This document shows positions 1 through 9,711 of a stretch of 64,000 bases of DNA, piece by piece. Source of the stretch: an uncultured Lachnobacterium sp. (GTDB taxonomy: Bacteria; Bacillota; Clostridia; Lachnospirales; Lachnospiraceae). The notes under the pieces are model-generated. The model worked only from the letters and a program-made list of their open reading frames with translations. It did no database searches and was not told the DNA's origin. Each line of letters opens with the position of its first letter. Position 1 is the first letter of the stretch. The translations under genes were made by a program, and so were the position numbers. Location: assembly GCA_900546625.1 (NCBI GenBank), contig URDU01000002.1:106222-170221 (forward strand), read 5' to 3'.

Positions 1-1454
1 CCACAATCACATTCCAGAACTTCTTCAATAAGTTTGACAAGAAGGCCGGTATGACAGGTACAGCTCTCACAGAGGAAAAAGAGTTCCGTGATATCTATGG
101 CATGGATGTTGTCGAGATACCTACAAATAAGCCGGTAGCGCGTATTGATTTGCAGGATGCTGTATACGCTACCAAAAAGGAAAAGTTCAAGGCAGTTGTG
201 GATGCGGTTAAAGAGGCACATGAAAAGGGACAGCCTGTTCTTGTAGGTACAATCACCATCGAGACATCAGAGCTTTTGAGCGGCATGCTCAAGAGAGAGG
301 GAATCCCTCACACAGTATTAAATGCCAAGTTCCATGAGAAAGAGGCAGAGATTGTTGCACTTGCAGGACAGCACGGTGCAGTTACAATAGCAACCAACAT
401 GGCAGGCCGTGGTACCGATATCAAGCTTGACGATGAGGCAAAGGCTGCCGGAGGTCTTAAGATTATCGGTACAGAACGCCATGAGTCAAGACGTATAGAC
501 AATCAGCTCCGTGGACGTGCAGGACGTCAGGGAGATCCGGGTGAGTCACAGTTCTTCATCTCACTTGAGGACGACCTCATGAGACTTTTCGGTTCAGAGC
601 GTCTGATGGGCATTTTCAATGCTCTCGGAGTACCGGAGGGCGAGCAGATCCAGCATAAGATGCTCACATCTGCTATAGAGAAGGCTCAGGAGAAAATCGA
701 GGCCAACAACTTTGGTATTCGTAAAAATCTTCTCGAGTATGACCAGGTGGACAATGACCAGAGAGAGATTATCTACAGCGAGCGTATGAAGGTGCTTAAC
801 GGTGACAACATGCGTGATGCTATCCTTAAGATGGTTCAGGAACAGGTTGAGAAGTCTGTCGACAGATGTATTTCCGAGGAAATTGACAGAGCTGACTGGG
901 ATCTTGTAGAGCTCAACGAGCTTGTGCTTCCGGTCATTCCGCTTGATCCGATTACAAAAGAGGATATTGAGTCAATTAAGAATGCAAAGCAGCTTAAGCA
1001 GTACTTAAAGGAAAAGGCTGTTATGCTTTATGAGCAGAAGGAGACAGAATTCCCTGAGCCTGAGCAGTTCAGAGAGATTGAGCGTGTCGTGCTTCTTCGT
1101 GTAATCGACAGAAAGTGGATGGATCACATCGATGATATGGCACAGCTTCGTCAGGGAATTGGCTTACAGGCTTATGGACAGAAAGATCCAATCGTAGAGT
1201 ACAAGATGGCAGGCTTTGATATGTTTGACGACATGATTTCAGCTATCCAGGAGGATACTGTCAGACTACTGTATCATGTACAGGTTGAGCAGAAGGTTGA
1301 GCGAGAGCAGGTTGCAAAGATTTCGGGCACAAACAAGGATGAGTCAGCACAGAATGCACCAAAGCGCCGTGCAGCAGCCAAGGTATATCCGAATGACCCA
1401 TGTCCATGTGGCAGTGGCAAGAAATATAAGCAGTGCTGTGGACGCGTGAAGTAA
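1..1454 (+). CDS. secA: Protein translocase ATPase SecA, C-terminal part (5' end outside window)
   Basis: This is the ATPase motor that drives preproteins through the SecYEG channel. The reading frame is open from base 3, so the gene enters from the left edge; the first internal ATG is at 51. About 483 C-terminal residues are visible. The second nucleotide-binding domain shows [19 protein letters not shown] and the arginine-finger stretch [11 protein letters not shown]. The helical scaffold/wing follows, and the protein ends in a SEC-C zinc motif ([13 protein letters not shown]) that in the family contacts SecB or the ribosome. The usual downstream neighbour prfB is absent; instead there is decayed DNA. 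Identity is secure. Confidence 0.97.
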   Translation, partial: TITFQNFFNKFDKKAGMTGTALTEEKEFRDIYGMDVVEIPTNKPVARIDLQDAVYATKKEKFKAVVDAVKEAHEKGQPVLVGTITIETSELLSGMLKREGIPHTVLNAKFHEKEAEIVALAGQHGAVTIATNMAGRGTDIKLDDEAKAAGGLKIIGTERHESRRIDNQLRGRAGRQGDPGESQFFISLEDDLMRLFGSERLMGIFNALGVPEGEQIQHKMLTSAIEKAQEKIEANNFGIRKNLLEYDQVDNDQREIIYSERMKVLNGDNMRDAILKMVQEQVEKSVDRCISEEIDRADWDLVELNELVLPVIPLDPITKEDIESIKNAKQLKQYLKEKAVMLYEQKETEFPEPEQFREIERVVLLRVIDRKWMDHIDDMAQLRQGIGLQAYGQKDPIVEYKMAGFDMFDDMISAIQEDTVRLLYHVQVEQKVEREQVAKISGTNKDESAQNAPKRRAAAKVYPNDPCPCGSGKKYKQCCGRVK

Positions 1455-1511
1455 ATCTTGAATTGATAGTGAAGAATTTGAGAGATTTTGACATAATAAA
1501 AAGCGAAAAGA

Positions 1512-1646
1512 GGGATTGATACACTGACTAATGCAGAAGCTTGGGATTATGCAATCGGAATGATCAGTAGAAAATGCGGTGATCATATACGCCAGATAAA
1601 TCTTTATGGTTCTTATGCAAGGGGAGTTTTGTATGGAACAGCTTAA
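1512..1646 (+). pseudogene. Fragment of an MNT-type nucleotidyltransferase
   Basis: About 40 codons are readable in one frame and contain INLYGSYARG, the signature of the minimal nucleotidyltransferase fold (antitoxin half of HEPN/MNT pairs, or kanamycin-nucleotidyltransferase-like proteins). A stop follows at once, and the catalytic DxD part and the rest of the domain are missing. No convincing start or ribosome site is present. I read it as a gene remnant downstream of secA; nothing shows it is expressed. Confidence 0.5.
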
Positions 1647-1679
1647 AAAACAAAAGGAAAATTAAAATGAATGAGGATG

Positions 1680-1714
1680 TCCCTCAGGGTATGAAGCTCT
1701 GAGGGATATTTTTA
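1680..1714 (+). terminator. Rho-independent terminator
   Basis: Arms TCCCTCAG (1680-1687) and CTGAGGGA (1699-1706) form a perfect 8-bp stem, followed by a T-rich stretch. It probably ends transcription from secA, about 225 bp after its stop. Confidence 0.75.
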
Positions 1715-1793
1715 TGTAAAAGGATATTAATTACTTTTATGGTACAAGTTTTTGACAATATAGATTGTTTCCGGGCTTTACAAATGATTCGGG

Positions 1794-2015
1794 TCACTTG
1801 TCGATAGTATGGAAGATATTAGCACTCTTCGGTTTATTTTCTTTTCTCCATTGCGAAGGTGATATTTTATAGGTGTTCTTAAATGCTCTTGAAAAGTGGA
1901 GTTGATTTGGATAACCTACTCCTTTTCCAATATCACGAATGGATAAGTCAGTTAGTTGCAATAACTGTGCAGCTTTAGACATTCGATTAATCCATACATT
2001 CGTATAATTTTGCAA
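1794..2015 (-). pseudogene. C-terminal remnant of an AraC-family transcriptional regulator
   Basis: The translated minus strand gives the C-terminal half of an AraC/XylS DNA-binding domain: KAAQLLQLTDLSIRDIGKGV followed by GYPNQLHFSRAFKNTYKISP, that is the end of the first helix-turn-helix and the whole second one. The only available start is a TTG inside the domain, with no ribosome site. Upstream the readable frame shifts (codons at about 2010-2095 continue in another frame) and no ligand-binding part remains. A broken regulator gene is the simplest reading. Confidence 0.6.
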
Positions 2016-2103
2016 TCATTCCAAAAGAGGATGCAGGCTCTTTAGAAAATGTCATCTCTAGTATTTTATCTTTTAATATAGCAGAAAGTGCACGATCCGA
2101 GGC

Positions 2104-2262
2104 ATGATAGATGTGATAAGTAATGCAGCAGTTGTGATGGCAGGAGTTCTTGCAGTGGTGCTTACAGCATGTGGATCTAATGGAAAAAGAGCAGACGGAG
2201 ATGGAAAGCTTGTTTTTTTAAAGTTGTTTTTACTGTATAAAAGAAGTTGTAAAAGGACATAA
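2104..2262 (+). pseudogene. Signal-peptide remnant of a solute-binding lipoprotein
   Basis: The 52-codon frame begins with a hydrophobic segment ending in a lipobox (VLTACGSN) followed by a Gly/Lys/Asp-rich linker, which is how extracytoplasmic solute-binding lipoproteins of ABC transporters start. The frame then runs into unrelated sequence and stops. With the AraC remnant beside it, it looks like the wreck of a sugar-uptake locus. It could in principle still be a tiny lipoprotein, but no ribosome site is evident. Confidence 0.45.
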
Positions 2263-2274
2263 TTATGGTATAAT
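2247..2274 (+). promoter_or_regulatory. Promoter of the toxin-antitoxin pair
   Basis: TTGTAA (2247-2252) and a perfect TATAAT (2269-2274) are separated by 16 bp and sit just upstream of the antitoxin start. Confidence 0.6.
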
Positions 2275-2303
2275 TAGACCATATGGACGAGGAGGTGTTT
2301 ATT

Positions 2304-2564
2304 ATGCCACAAATAATTCCAATTAAAGATTTGAAAAATACATCAGAGATTTCTGATATGTGCCACAAGACAGAGGAGCCGATTTATGTAACAAAAAATG
2401 GCTATGGCGATATGGTTATCATGAGTATGGAGATTTATGAGTCAACAATGAAACAAATCGCTATGTACAGAGATATTGAGATATCTGAAAAGCAGATAGA
2501 GGCAGGACAGGTAAAGGATGCCAGAACAGCACTGAAAGAAACGAGGGCAAAGTATGGCTTATAA
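2304..2564 (+). CDS. Type II antitoxin, Phd/YefM family
   Basis: An 86-residue protein starting MPQIIPIKDLKN. The N-terminal pattern IIPIKDLKNTSEISDMC, then PIYVTKNGYGDMVIMS, is typical of Phd/YefM antitoxins, whose N-terminus binds operator DNA and whose C-terminus wraps the toxin. I chose the ATG at 2304 because a GAGGAGGTG ribosome site lies just before it; an in-frame ATG at 2283 would place that site inside the gene. It overlaps the toxin gene by 11 bp, as is normal for translationally coupled pairs. Autoregulation through the promoter at 2247-2274 is expected from the family but not shown. Confidence 0.85.
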   Translation: MPQIIPIKDLKNTSEISDMCHKTEEPIYVTKNGYGDMVIMSMEIYESTMKQIAMYRDIEISEKQIEAGQVKDARTALKETRAKYGL

Positions 2565-2865
2565 ATTGAACGTTACTGAGCATGCCGATGAACTGCTTGA
2601 TAATCTTGTATATCATCTGGTTAATCGCTTAAAGAATAAACAGGCAGCCAGACATCTGCTGGATAGCATAGATATTGTATATGATAGGTTGGAAAATAAC
2701 CCATATCAGTATCCGGAGTGCAGGGACACATATCTTGCCAAGAAAGGATATCGTGAGGCAGTAGTTCCACAGATGAATTATATTGTCATATTTGATGTGA
2801 GAGTGGATGTTGTGAATGTAGTTGGTATATTCCACCAGTTAGAGAATTATCAGAGCAAATTATAA
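2554..2865 (+). CDS. Type II toxin, RelE/ParE superfamily
   Basis: A 103-residue protein with the small RelE/ParE layout: an N-terminal helical hairpin (HADELLDNLVYHL), RLENNPYQYPEC in the middle, then beta strands YREAVVPQMNYIVIFDV and VVNVVGIFHQ. RelE-type members cut mRNA on the ribosome and ParE-type members poison gyrase; the sequence alone does not tell which this is. It starts inside the end of the antitoxin gene and is followed by a strong terminator, so the pair is a closed transcription unit. Confidence 0.85.
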   Translation: MAYKLNVTEHADELLDNLVYHLVNRLKNKQAARHLLDSIDIVYDRLENNPYQYPECRDTYLAKKGYREAVVPQMNYIVIFDVRVDVVNVVGIFHQLENYQSKL

Positions 2866-2883
2866 TATGTTTTGGGGTAGAAC

Positions 2884-2915
2884 AGAGTCAGTCGAAAGGC
2901 TGGCTCTAATTTTTT
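2884..2915 (+). terminator. Terminator of the toxin-antitoxin operon
   Basis: AGAGTCAGTC and GGCTGGCTCT pair fully (with G-U pairs) around a GAAA tetraloop at 2894-2897, followed by a run of Ts. Confidence 0.85.
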
Positions 2916-3550
2916 GCACATTTTTCGCAGACAGGCGAATAACTGAACAGTTCATACAACTTTTTAAGAAAGATACATTCCTTGCGTATGCACAAAAGAA
3001 TAAAGCTATAGAAGTCAATGTGGCAAAGAATGTGAGAATACCGAAGAGTGAGAAAGAATCGGGCTATCATGTAAGGATTATAAAAAAGATAAGCGTGATA
3101 TAAACAAAAATGATAGTGAGTTAGATCCAAAAACATGGGGCATTCTGAGGAAATTGTTACGATAGACCATTATATCGACCAAGCTATGGTGTCGGCAGTT
3201 AAGCTCGATGCATTAGATCCTTTTATATTAGAATTTGTTCCCAAATAACACTACTGGTTAGAAAATATCAGGGAACAGACGTTCTGATTTAGATAGACAA
3301 AATTGAAGTTTTGTAGTAGAATAATATGCACATGGCATACTATTACAAAGCATCAATTTTGTCTTTTTTATTTGTGAAATATAATTAGATTGATATTTTG
3401 TATATTTCGCAGATTTCACAAAATCGCGATTCTGAATGTCCGGTCTTAATAGTTCAGAAAAAACATATGATTTGTTAATGAACTGTTGGTGACCCAATTG
3501 TTACTCTGGTCGATTTTCGGACTTTTTTGAGTATGTAAGAGTGCGAATAG
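2916..3550. other. Gene-poor stretch between the toxin gene and uvrB
   Basis: No supported gene. Short frames exist (for example 3134-3247, 37 codons starting MGHSEEIV), but none has a recognisable family or a ribosome site. The only clear structure is the long hairpin at 3295-3370, listed separately. Base composition is AT-rich and the stretch resembles decayed DNA. Confidence 0.5.
3295..3370. repeat. 70-nt imperfect palindrome followed by a T run
   Basis: Outer arms AGACAAAATTGA (3295-3306) and TCAATTTTGTCT (3353-3364) are perfect 12-bp inverted repeats. Inside them GTAGTAG can pair with CTATTAC and TATGC with GCATA, so nearly the whole 70 nt folds as one hairpin. Six Ts follow. It could be a terminator for a lost gene, a small non-coding RNA, or a miniature inverted-repeat element. 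Confidence 0.55.
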
Positions 3551-3581
3551 TTGCCTTATAGTGAACATTTTTTGATATAAA
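3551..3581 (+). promoter_or_regulatory. Possible uvrB-uvrA promoter
   Basis: TTGCCT (3551-3556) and TATAAA (3576-3581) with a 19-bp spacer lie just ahead of the uvrB ribosome site. No convincing LexA operator was seen. Confidence 0.35.
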
Positions 3582-3601
3582 ATTTGGAGGAAAACGGTAT
3601 T

Positions 3602-5584
3602 ATGGAGTTCAAATTACACGCCCCATATGAGCCTACTGGTGACCAGCCAGAGGCGATAAAAGAACTCGTAGAAGGCTTTCAAGAAGGCAATCAATTCCAG
3701 ACTTTACTAGGGGTTACGGGTTCTGGCAAGACTTTTACGATGGCGAATGTAATCGCACAACTAAATAAGCCGACCCTTATTATAAGTCATAATAAAACCT
3801 TGGCGGCACAGCTCTATGGTGAGATGAAGGAGTTCTTCCCTGAGAATGCAGTAGAGTATTTCGTCTCCTACTACGACTATTACCAGCCGGAGGCATATGT
3901 GCCGCAGTCTGATACGTACATAGCCAAGGATTCCTCTGTAAATGATGAGATAGATAAGCTCAGGCTTTCAGCCACGGCAGCGCTCACAGAGCGAAAGGAT
4001 GTCATTGTCGTGGCATCGGTTTCCTGCATATACGGACTTGGAAGTCCTGATGAGTGGACAGGCATGAGTATTTCGCTGCGCCCGGGGCAGGAGAGGGACA
4101 GGGATGATCTCGCGAGGGCTCTCATAGATTTACAGTACACCAGGAATGATATGGATTTTCACCGAGGCACCTTCAGAGTGCACGGTGATGTGCTTGATAT
4201 ATTTCCGGCAAATGCCGATGATACAGCAATCAGGGTTGAGTTTTTCGGTGATGAGATAGATCGGATAGTGGAGGTTGATGTGCTGACCGGCGAGGTAAAG
4301 TGCTCGCTTGAGCATACGATGATTTTCCCTGCATCCCACTATGTAGTTTCGCAGGAGAAGATAAATGAGGCCTGCCTCAATATAGAAAAAGAGCTTGAGG
4401 AGCGTGTGAAGTATTTTAAGGGCGAGGACAAGCTCATAGAGGCTCAGAGAATAGCAGAGAGGACCAATTTTGACATAGAGATGATGAGGGAGACAGGCTT
4501 CTGCTCGGGAATTGAGAACTATACGAGGCATCTGAACTTTGCAAAGCCGGGGGAGCCTCCTATGACACTCATAGATTTCTTCCCGGATGATTTTCTCATA
4601 ATCGTGGATGAGTCACATATCACGATTCCACAGATAGGAGGTATGTATGCGGGTGACCGTTCCAGAAAGACCACTCTTGTGGACTATGGTTTCAGATTGC
4701 CCTCGGCCCTTGACAACAGACCTCTCAATTTCGAGGAGTTCGAGGGTAAAATAGACCAGATGCTCTTTGTCTCAGCCACTCCGAATAAGTATGAGAACGA
4801 GCATGAGCTGCTACGTGCGGAACAGATTATCAGACCGACAGGACTTTTGGATCCTGAGATATCAGTGCGCCCTGTTGAGGGACAGATTGATGACCTTGTG
4901 TCAGAGGTCAATAAGGAGACTGCAAACCATCACAAGGTGCTTATCACCACACTCACAAAGCGTATGGCTGAGGATCTCACAAACTATATGGCAGAGCTTG
5001 GCATCAGGGTAAAGTACCTGCATTCAGATATAGATACACTTGAGAGAGCGGAGATAATACGTGACCTGCGTCTTGACGTATTTGACGTGCTCGTCGGCAT
5101 CAATCTGCTCAGGGAGGGCCTTGATATCCCGGAGATTACACTTGTTGCCATACTCGATGCGGATAAGGAAGGCTTCCTTCGCTCAGAAACCTCACTTATC
5201 CAGACGATAGGACGTGCCGCACGTAACAGTGAGGGCCATGTTATCATGTACGCTGACAAGATTACAGACTCCATGCGTGTCGCAATTGACGAGACAAAGC
5301 GTCGTAGAAAGGTACAGGAAGAGTACAATGAGGCTCACGGCATCACGCCACAGACTATACAGAAATCCGTGCGTGATCTCATAGCTATCTCAAAGAAGGT
5401 AGCGGCCGACGAGAATGCTCTTGACAAAGACCCGGAGTCAATGAGCAAAAAAGAACTTGAGAAGCATATTGCAGATATAGAGAAAAAGATGAAAAAAGCA
5501 GCGGCAGAGCTCAATTTCGAGGCGGCTGCTGAGTACAGGGATAAGCTTATTATGCTTAAAAACACATTGAGAGACGTAAAATAA
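3602..5584 (+). CDS. uvrB: Excinuclease ABC subunit UvrB
   Basis: This is the damage-verification helicase of nucleotide excision repair; it receives DNA from UvrA and recruits UvrC. The protein has about 660 residues, the normal family length. Visible parts: Walker A GVTGSGKT near residue 37, the beta-hairpin [12 protein letters not shown] that inserts between the strands, the DESH Walker B box followed by [15 protein letters not shown], helicase motifs [13 protein letters not shown] and QTIGRAARN, and a C-terminal UVR helical hairpin ([19 protein letters not shown]) for UvrC/UvrA contact. The ATG at 3602 is preferred to the upstream TTG (3584) because GGAGG at 3586-3590 is its ribosome site. 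uvrA follows 41 bp downstream, so the two form an operon. Confidence 0.98.
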   Translation: MEFKLHAPYEPTGDQPEAIKELVEGFQEGNQFQTLLGVTGSGKTFTMANVIAQLNKPTLIISHNKTLAAQLYGEMKEFFPENAVEYFVSYYDYYQPEAYVPQSDTYIAKDSSVNDEIDKLRLSATAALTERKDVIVVASVSCIYGLGSPDEWTGMSISLRPGQERDRDDLARALIDLQYTRNDMDFHRGTFRVHGDVLDIFPANADDTAIRVEFFGDEIDRIVEVDVLTGEVKCSLEHTMIFPASHYVVSQEKINEACLNIEKELEERVKYFKGEDKLIEAQRIAERTNFDIEMMRETGFCSGIENYTRHLNFAKPGEPPMTLIDFFPDDFLIIVDESHITIPQIGGMYAGDRSRKTTLVDYGFRLPSALDNRPLNFEEFEGKIDQMLFVSATPNKYENEHELLRAEQIIRPTGLLDPEISVRPVEGQIDDLVSEVNKETANHHKVLITTLTKRMAEDLTNYMAELGIRVKYLHSDIDTLERAEIIRDLRLDVFDVLVGINLLREGLDIPEITLVAILDADKEGFLRSETSLIQTIGRAARNSEGHVIMYADKITDSMRVAIDETKRRRKVQEEYNEAHGITPQTIQKSVRDLIAISKKVAADENALDKDPESMSKKELEKHIADIEKKMKKAAAELNFEAAAEYRDKLIMLKNTLRDVK

Positions 5585-5625
5585 AAGCTTATAACATCCG
5601 GAAGCAATTTGGAGGAACACAAATT

Positions 5626-8478
5626 ATGGCAAAAAAAGAAAGAAAATACATCAAAATACGAGGTGCCAGCGAACACAATCTAAAGTGCGTCAGTCTCGAC
5701 ATCCCGAGAGATGAGTTTGTTGTTTTTACAGGGCTTTCAGGCTCCGGCAAGTCATCACTGGCATTTGATACCATATATGCTGAGGGGCAGCGCAGGTACA
5801 TGGAGTCACTTTCATCGTATGCACGTCAGTTTTTAGGACAGATGGAGAAGCCGAATGTGGAGTCTATAGAGGGACTTCCGCCTGCCATTTCCATTGACCA
5901 GAAATCCACCAACAAGAACCCACGTTCAACTGTCGGAACGGTTACAGAGATATATGATTACTTCAGACTGCTTTATGCAAGAATTGGAATACCACACTGT
6001 CCGAAGTGCGGGCGTGCCATTACAAAGCAGACGATAGACCAGATGGTGGATACTGTTATGGCGCTGCCTGAGCGCACCCGTATCCAGCTTCTTGCACCGG
6101 TGGTCAGAGGCCGCAAGGGTGAGCACCAGAAGCTGTTCGAGAGAGCCAAAAAGAGCGGATATGTGCGTGTGATTGTAGATGGCAGCATGTATGAGCTCTC
6201 CGAGGATATCCCAATGGAGAAAAATATAAAACACAATATTGATATTGTTGTAGACCGTTTGGTTGTAAAGCCGGGCATAGAGAAGAGGCTTACTGATTCA
6301 CTTGAAAATGTATTTGAACTGACAGAGGGCAATGCCATAGTTGATATTGTGGATGGCGAACAGATGACCTTTTCCCAGAATTTTGCGTGCCCTGACTGTG
6401 GCATAAGCATAGATGAGGTTGAGCCGAGAAGCTTCTCCTTCAACAATCCGTTCGGAGCATGTCCGACCTGCTACGGACTCGGCTACAAGATGGAGTTTGA
6501 CCCGCAGCTTATGGTGCCGGATGCATCGCTTTCCATATCTGAGGGTGCCATACAGGTGATGGGCTGGCAGTCATGTACAGACCCAAAGAGCTATACCTAT
6601 GCGACACTTCGTGCGCTGCATGAGGGTTATGGGCTTCCTCTCGACACACCGATTGATGATTTATCTGCAGATATGAAAAAACTGCTTTTTTACGGTGGAG
6701 ATGGCAGGGTGCTCAAGGTCAGATACAAGGGTCAGAGAGGCGAAGGCGTCTATGACCTTGTATGGAACGGCCTTGTGGACAATGTTGAGCGCCGATACAA
6801 GGAGACCTTTTCTGATACGGCAAAGGCAGAGTATGAGCAGTTTATGCGCATTACTCCGTGTACGAGCTGTAAGGGGCAGAGGCTTAAGCCGTCGTCACTT
6901 GCCGTTACGGTTGCGGACAAGAATATATATGAGATGACCTCAATGTCTGTGAAGGAGCTTGTGAAGTTCCTTGCTGATATAGAGCTTACAGAGCAGCAGC
7001 ACTATATAGGAGACCAGATACTAAAGGAAATCCGTGCGAGAGTTGGCTTTTTGCAGCAGGTCGGCCTTGATTACCTCACCCTTACCCGTGGCACGGCAAG
7101 CCTTTCAGGCGGGGAAGCCCAGCGAATCAGGCTTGCCACGCAGATAGGCTCAGGGCTTGTAGGTGTGGCATATATACTTGATGAGCCAAGTATCGGACTG
7201 CATCAGAGGGATAACGACAAGCTGCTCGGTGCACTTATGAATCTTAAGAATCTGGGAAATACGCTCATAGTTGTGGAGCATGATGAGGATACCATGCGTG
7301 CAGCGGATTATATCGTGGATGTAGGACCGGGAGCCGGCTCGCACGGCGGAGAGATAGTGGCAGCAGGCTCGTTAAAGGACATCATAAAGTGCAAAAAATC
7401 ACTCACAGGAGCCTATCTGAGCGGCAAAATAAAGATACCGGTGCCGCAGGAGAGACGTAAGCCGAGCGGATATATCACGATAAGAGGCGCCAGGGAGAAT
7501 AACCTGAAAAATATTGATGTGCAGATACCTCTTGGCATCATGACCTGTGTCACAGGTGTGTCAGGCTCGGGAAAGAGCTCGCTGACCAATGAGATACTTT
7601 ACAAGCATCTGGCGAAATCCTTAAACAGAGCCAGATGTATCGCAGGAGACCACGACGGAATAGACGGCCTTGATCAGCTCGACAAGGTAATAGACATTGA
7701 CCAGTCGCCTATAGGCCGTACACCACGCTCTAATCCTGCCACATATACAGGCGTGTTTGACATGATAAGAGACCTCTTCGCATCCACACCCGATGCCAAG
7801 GCAAAGGGTTATAAAAAGGGCCGATTCAGCTTCAATGTAAAGGGTGGCCGTTGTGAAGCCTGTGGCGGAGACGGAATCCTTAAGATAGAGATGCATTTCC
7901 TGCCTGATGTGTATGTGCCGTGTGAGGTCTGCGGAGGCAAGCGATATAACAGGGAGACGCTCGATGTAAAATACAAGGGCAAGAGCATATACGATGTGCT
8001 TGATATGACAGTGGAGGAGGCACTTGAATTTTTCAAAAATGTGCCAAAAATCCAAAACAAAATCCAGTCACTCTATGATGTCGGACTATCCTATGTGAAG
8101 CTCGGACAGCCGTCCACAGAGCTTTCGGGTGGTGAGGCCCAGCGTATCAAGCTTGCCACGGAGCTTAGCAGAAAGAGTACCGGAAAGACCATCTATATAC
8201 TCGATGAGCCGACCACGGGACTACACTTTGCAGATGTACACAAGCTTGTTGAGATACTGCGCAGGCTGTCGGACGGAGGCAATACAGTAGTTGTTATTGA
8301 ACACAATCTCGATGTGATAAAGACAGCCGACTATATCATAGACATGGGACCTGAGGGAGGAGACGGCGGCGGAACCGTCATAGCTCAGGGTACGCCTGAG
8401 GAGATATGCGAGGTAAAACAGTCGTATACAGGCCGTTTTTTGAAGCCATATCTGGAAAAAGACCGGGATAAACTTTAA
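5626..8478 (+). CDS. uvrA: Excinuclease ABC subunit UvrA
   Basis: This is the damage-sensing ATPase of nucleotide excision repair, which loads UvrB onto lesions. At 950 residues it is full length, with two ABC ATPase modules: Walker A sites GLSGSGKSS near residue 33 and GVSGSGKSS in the second half, and ABC signatures [10 protein letters not shown] and [10 protein letters not shown]. Zinc-binding cysteine pairs are visible in CPKCG, CPDCG and the second module's CEACGG and CEVCGG. A TTTGGAGG ribosome site precedes the ATG. It shares the uvrB transcript. No truncation or odd residue was noticed. Confidence 0.98.
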   Translation: MAKKERKYIKIRGASEHNLKCVSLDIPRDEFVVFTGLSGSGKSSLAFDTIYAEGQRRYMESLSSYARQFLGQMEKPNVESIEGLPPAISIDQKSTNKNPRSTVGTVTEIYDYFRLLYARIGIPHCPKCGRAITKQTIDQMVDTVMALPERTRIQLLAPVVRGRKGEHQKLFERAKKSGYVRVIVDGSMYELSEDIPMEKNIKHNIDIVVDRLVVKPGIEKRLTDSLENVFELTEGNAIVDIVDGEQMTFSQNFACPDCGISIDEVEPRSFSFNNPFGACPTCYGLGYKMEFDPQLMVPDASLSISEGAIQVMGWQSCTDPKSYTYATLRALHEGYGLPLDTPIDDLSADMKKLLFYGGDGRVLKVRYKGQRGEGVYDLVWNGLVDNVERRYKETFSDTAKAEYEQFMRITPCTSCKGQRLKPSSLAVTVADKNIYEMTSMSVKELVKFLADIELTEQQHYIGDQILKEIRARVGFLQQVGLDYLTLTRGTASLSGGEAQRIRLATQIGSGLVGVAYILDEPSIGLHQRDNDKLLGALMNLKNLGNTLIVVEHDEDTMRAADYIVDVGPGAGSHGGEIVAAGSLKDIIKCKKSLTGAYLSGKIKIPVPQERRKPSGYITIRGARENNLKNIDVQIPLGIMTCVTGVSGSGKSSLTNEILYKHLAKSLNRARCIAGDHDGIDGLDQLDKVIDIDQSPIGRTPRSNPATYTGVFDMIRDLFASTPDAKAKGYKKGRFSFNVKGGRCEACGGDGILKIEMHFLPDVYVPCEVCGGKRYNRETLDVKYKGKSIYDVLDMTVEEALEFFKNVPKIQNKIQSLYDVGLSYVKLGQPSTELSGGEAQRIKLATELSRKSTGKTIYILDEPTTGLHFADVHKLVEILRRLSDGGNTVVVIEHNLDVIKTADYIIDMGPEGGDGGGTVIAQGTPEEICEVKQSYTGRFLKPYLEKDRDKL

Positions 8479-8514
8479 AATTTTATTAAATATGACCTTT
8501 TTCAAAAAAAAAGT

Positions 8515-8542
8515 TTGAAAAATGGGATTTATTGTATATAAT
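8515..8542 (+). promoter_or_regulatory. Promoter of mreB
   Basis: TTGAAA (8515-8520), a 16-bp spacer and a perfect TATAAT (8537-8542), about 50 bp before the mreB start. Confidence 0.65.
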
Positions 8543-8593
8543 AAGAGAGTGTATGTGTAAATTTAAAGATATGGCAGGAAAGGGGCTATTAAA

Positions 8594-9592
8594 ATGGTCG
8601 GATCAGATATCGGAATCGATTTAGGAACAGCAAGTATACTTGTTTATATAAAAGGAAAGGGTGTTGTGTTAAAGGAGCCTTCAGTAGTAGCATTTGACAG
8701 GGACACCAACAAGATTAAAGCAATCGGAGAGGAAGCACGCCTCATGCTCGGAAGGACACCGGGTAATATCGTTGCAGTCAGACCGCTGCGTCAGGGTGTT
8801 ATCTCAGATTATACAGTTACAGAGAAGATGATCAAGCACTTCATCCAGAAGGCGCTTGGTAAGAAGAGCTTCAGAAAGCCGCTCGTGAGCGTATGTGTGC
8901 CAAGTGGTGTTACTGAGGTTGAGAAGAAGGCCGTTGAAGATGCTACATTTGCAGCAGGAGCCAGAGATGTTAAGATTATCGAGGAGCCAATCGCAGCTGC
9001 AATCGGTGCAGGTATTGATATTTCAAAGCCATGCGGAAATATGATAGTAGATATCGGAGGCGGTACATCAGATATAGCAGTTATCTCACTCGGTGGTTCG
9101 GTAGTCAGCACATCTATCAAGATAGCCGGAGATGATTTTGATGAGGCAATTGTCAGATACATGAGAAAGAAGCATAACCTTCTCATCGGAGAGAGAACAG
9201 CTGAGGATATCAAAATCAAGATTGGTACATGCTACCCTCTCGCACAGCCGGAGACAATTGAGGTAAGAGGAAGAAACCTTGTAACTGGACTTCCAAGGAC
9301 TATTACAGTCAGCTCAGAGGAGACAGAGGAAGCACTTCGTGAGGCAACTCTTCAGATAGTTGAGGCAGTGCACTCAGTGCTTGAAAAGACTCCACCGGAG
9401 CTTGCAGCCGATGTCGCAGACAGAGGAATCGTGCTTACAGGAGGCGGTTCACTGCTCAGAGGTCTTGAGGAGCTTATCGAGGAAAAGACCGGCATCAATA
9501 CAATGACTGCAGAGCAGCCTATGACATGTGTTGCTATCGGTACAGGAAAGTATGTAGAGTTCCTTGCAGGCAAGAGAGATGAAGAATTCTAG
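8594..9592 (+). CDS. mreB: Rod-shape determining protein MreB/Mbl (bacterial actin)
   Basis: This actin-like ATPase forms membrane-bound filaments that guide lateral wall synthesis. The 332-residue protein has the family length and nucleotide-binding motifs: phosphate-1 loop DIGIDLGTAS at the N-terminus, phosphate-2 DIGGGTSDIAV in the middle and the adenosine motif GIVLTGGGSLLRG near the end. It has its own promoter and is closed by a terminator, with no mreC or mreD beside it. It may therefore be the Mbl or MreBH-type paralogue, the canonical mreBCD operon lying elsewhere. The sequence does not separate these options. Confidence 0.93.
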   Translation: MVGSDIGIDLGTASILVYIKGKGVVLKEPSVVAFDRDTNKIKAIGEEARLMLGRTPGNIVAVRPLRQGVISDYTVTEKMIKHFIQKALGKKSFRKPLVSVCVPSGVTEVEKKAVEDATFAAGARDVKIIEEPIAAAIGAGIDISKPCGNMIVDIGGGTSDIAVISLGGSVVSTSIKIAGDDFDEAIVRYMRKKHNLLIGERTAEDIKIKIGTCYPLAQPETIEVRGRNLVTGLPRTITVSSEETEEALREATLQIVEAVHSVLEKTPPELAADVADRGIVLTGGGSLLRGLEELIEEKTGINTMTAEQPMTCVAIGTGKYVEFLAGKRDEEF

Positions 9593-9623
9593 AATATACG
9601 TTTTATAACAGGCAGCCGTGAGG

Positions 9624-9668
9624 GCGATGATATGTCCCTGCATTGCAGGAATGTATTGTCGCTTTTTT
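9624..9668 (+). terminator. Terminator after mreB
   Basis: A roughly 19-bp stem (9624-9642 with 9644-9662) with several G-U pairs and one mismatch, followed by six Ts. Confidence 0.8.
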
Positions 9669-9711
9669 GTTAATATTGTTACAAATGGGGATATTACAGT
9701 CAGGGGGATTA

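Noticed and set aside
2867-3103. 78-codon plus-strand frame after the toxin gene
   Set aside because: It begins inside the toxin operon's terminator, has no ribosome site and no recognisable family.
3134-3247. 37-codon frame starting MGHSEEIV
   Set aside because: Too short, no ribosome site, no known motif; could be a gene remnant but cannot be assigned.
3541-3601. LexA/SOS box ahead of uvrB
   Set aside because: GAAC-like half sites occur but no clear palindrome of the Gram-positive LexA type could be seen.
5973-6446. Long minus-strand frame opposite uvrA
   Set aside because: Antisense shadow of a strongly conserved gene; Ser/Thr-rich translation without motifs or a ribosome site.
9643-9711. 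Longer N-terminus for the ComF-family protein
   Set aside because: These codons lie within and just after the mreB terminator, and the strong ribosome site points to GTG 9712.
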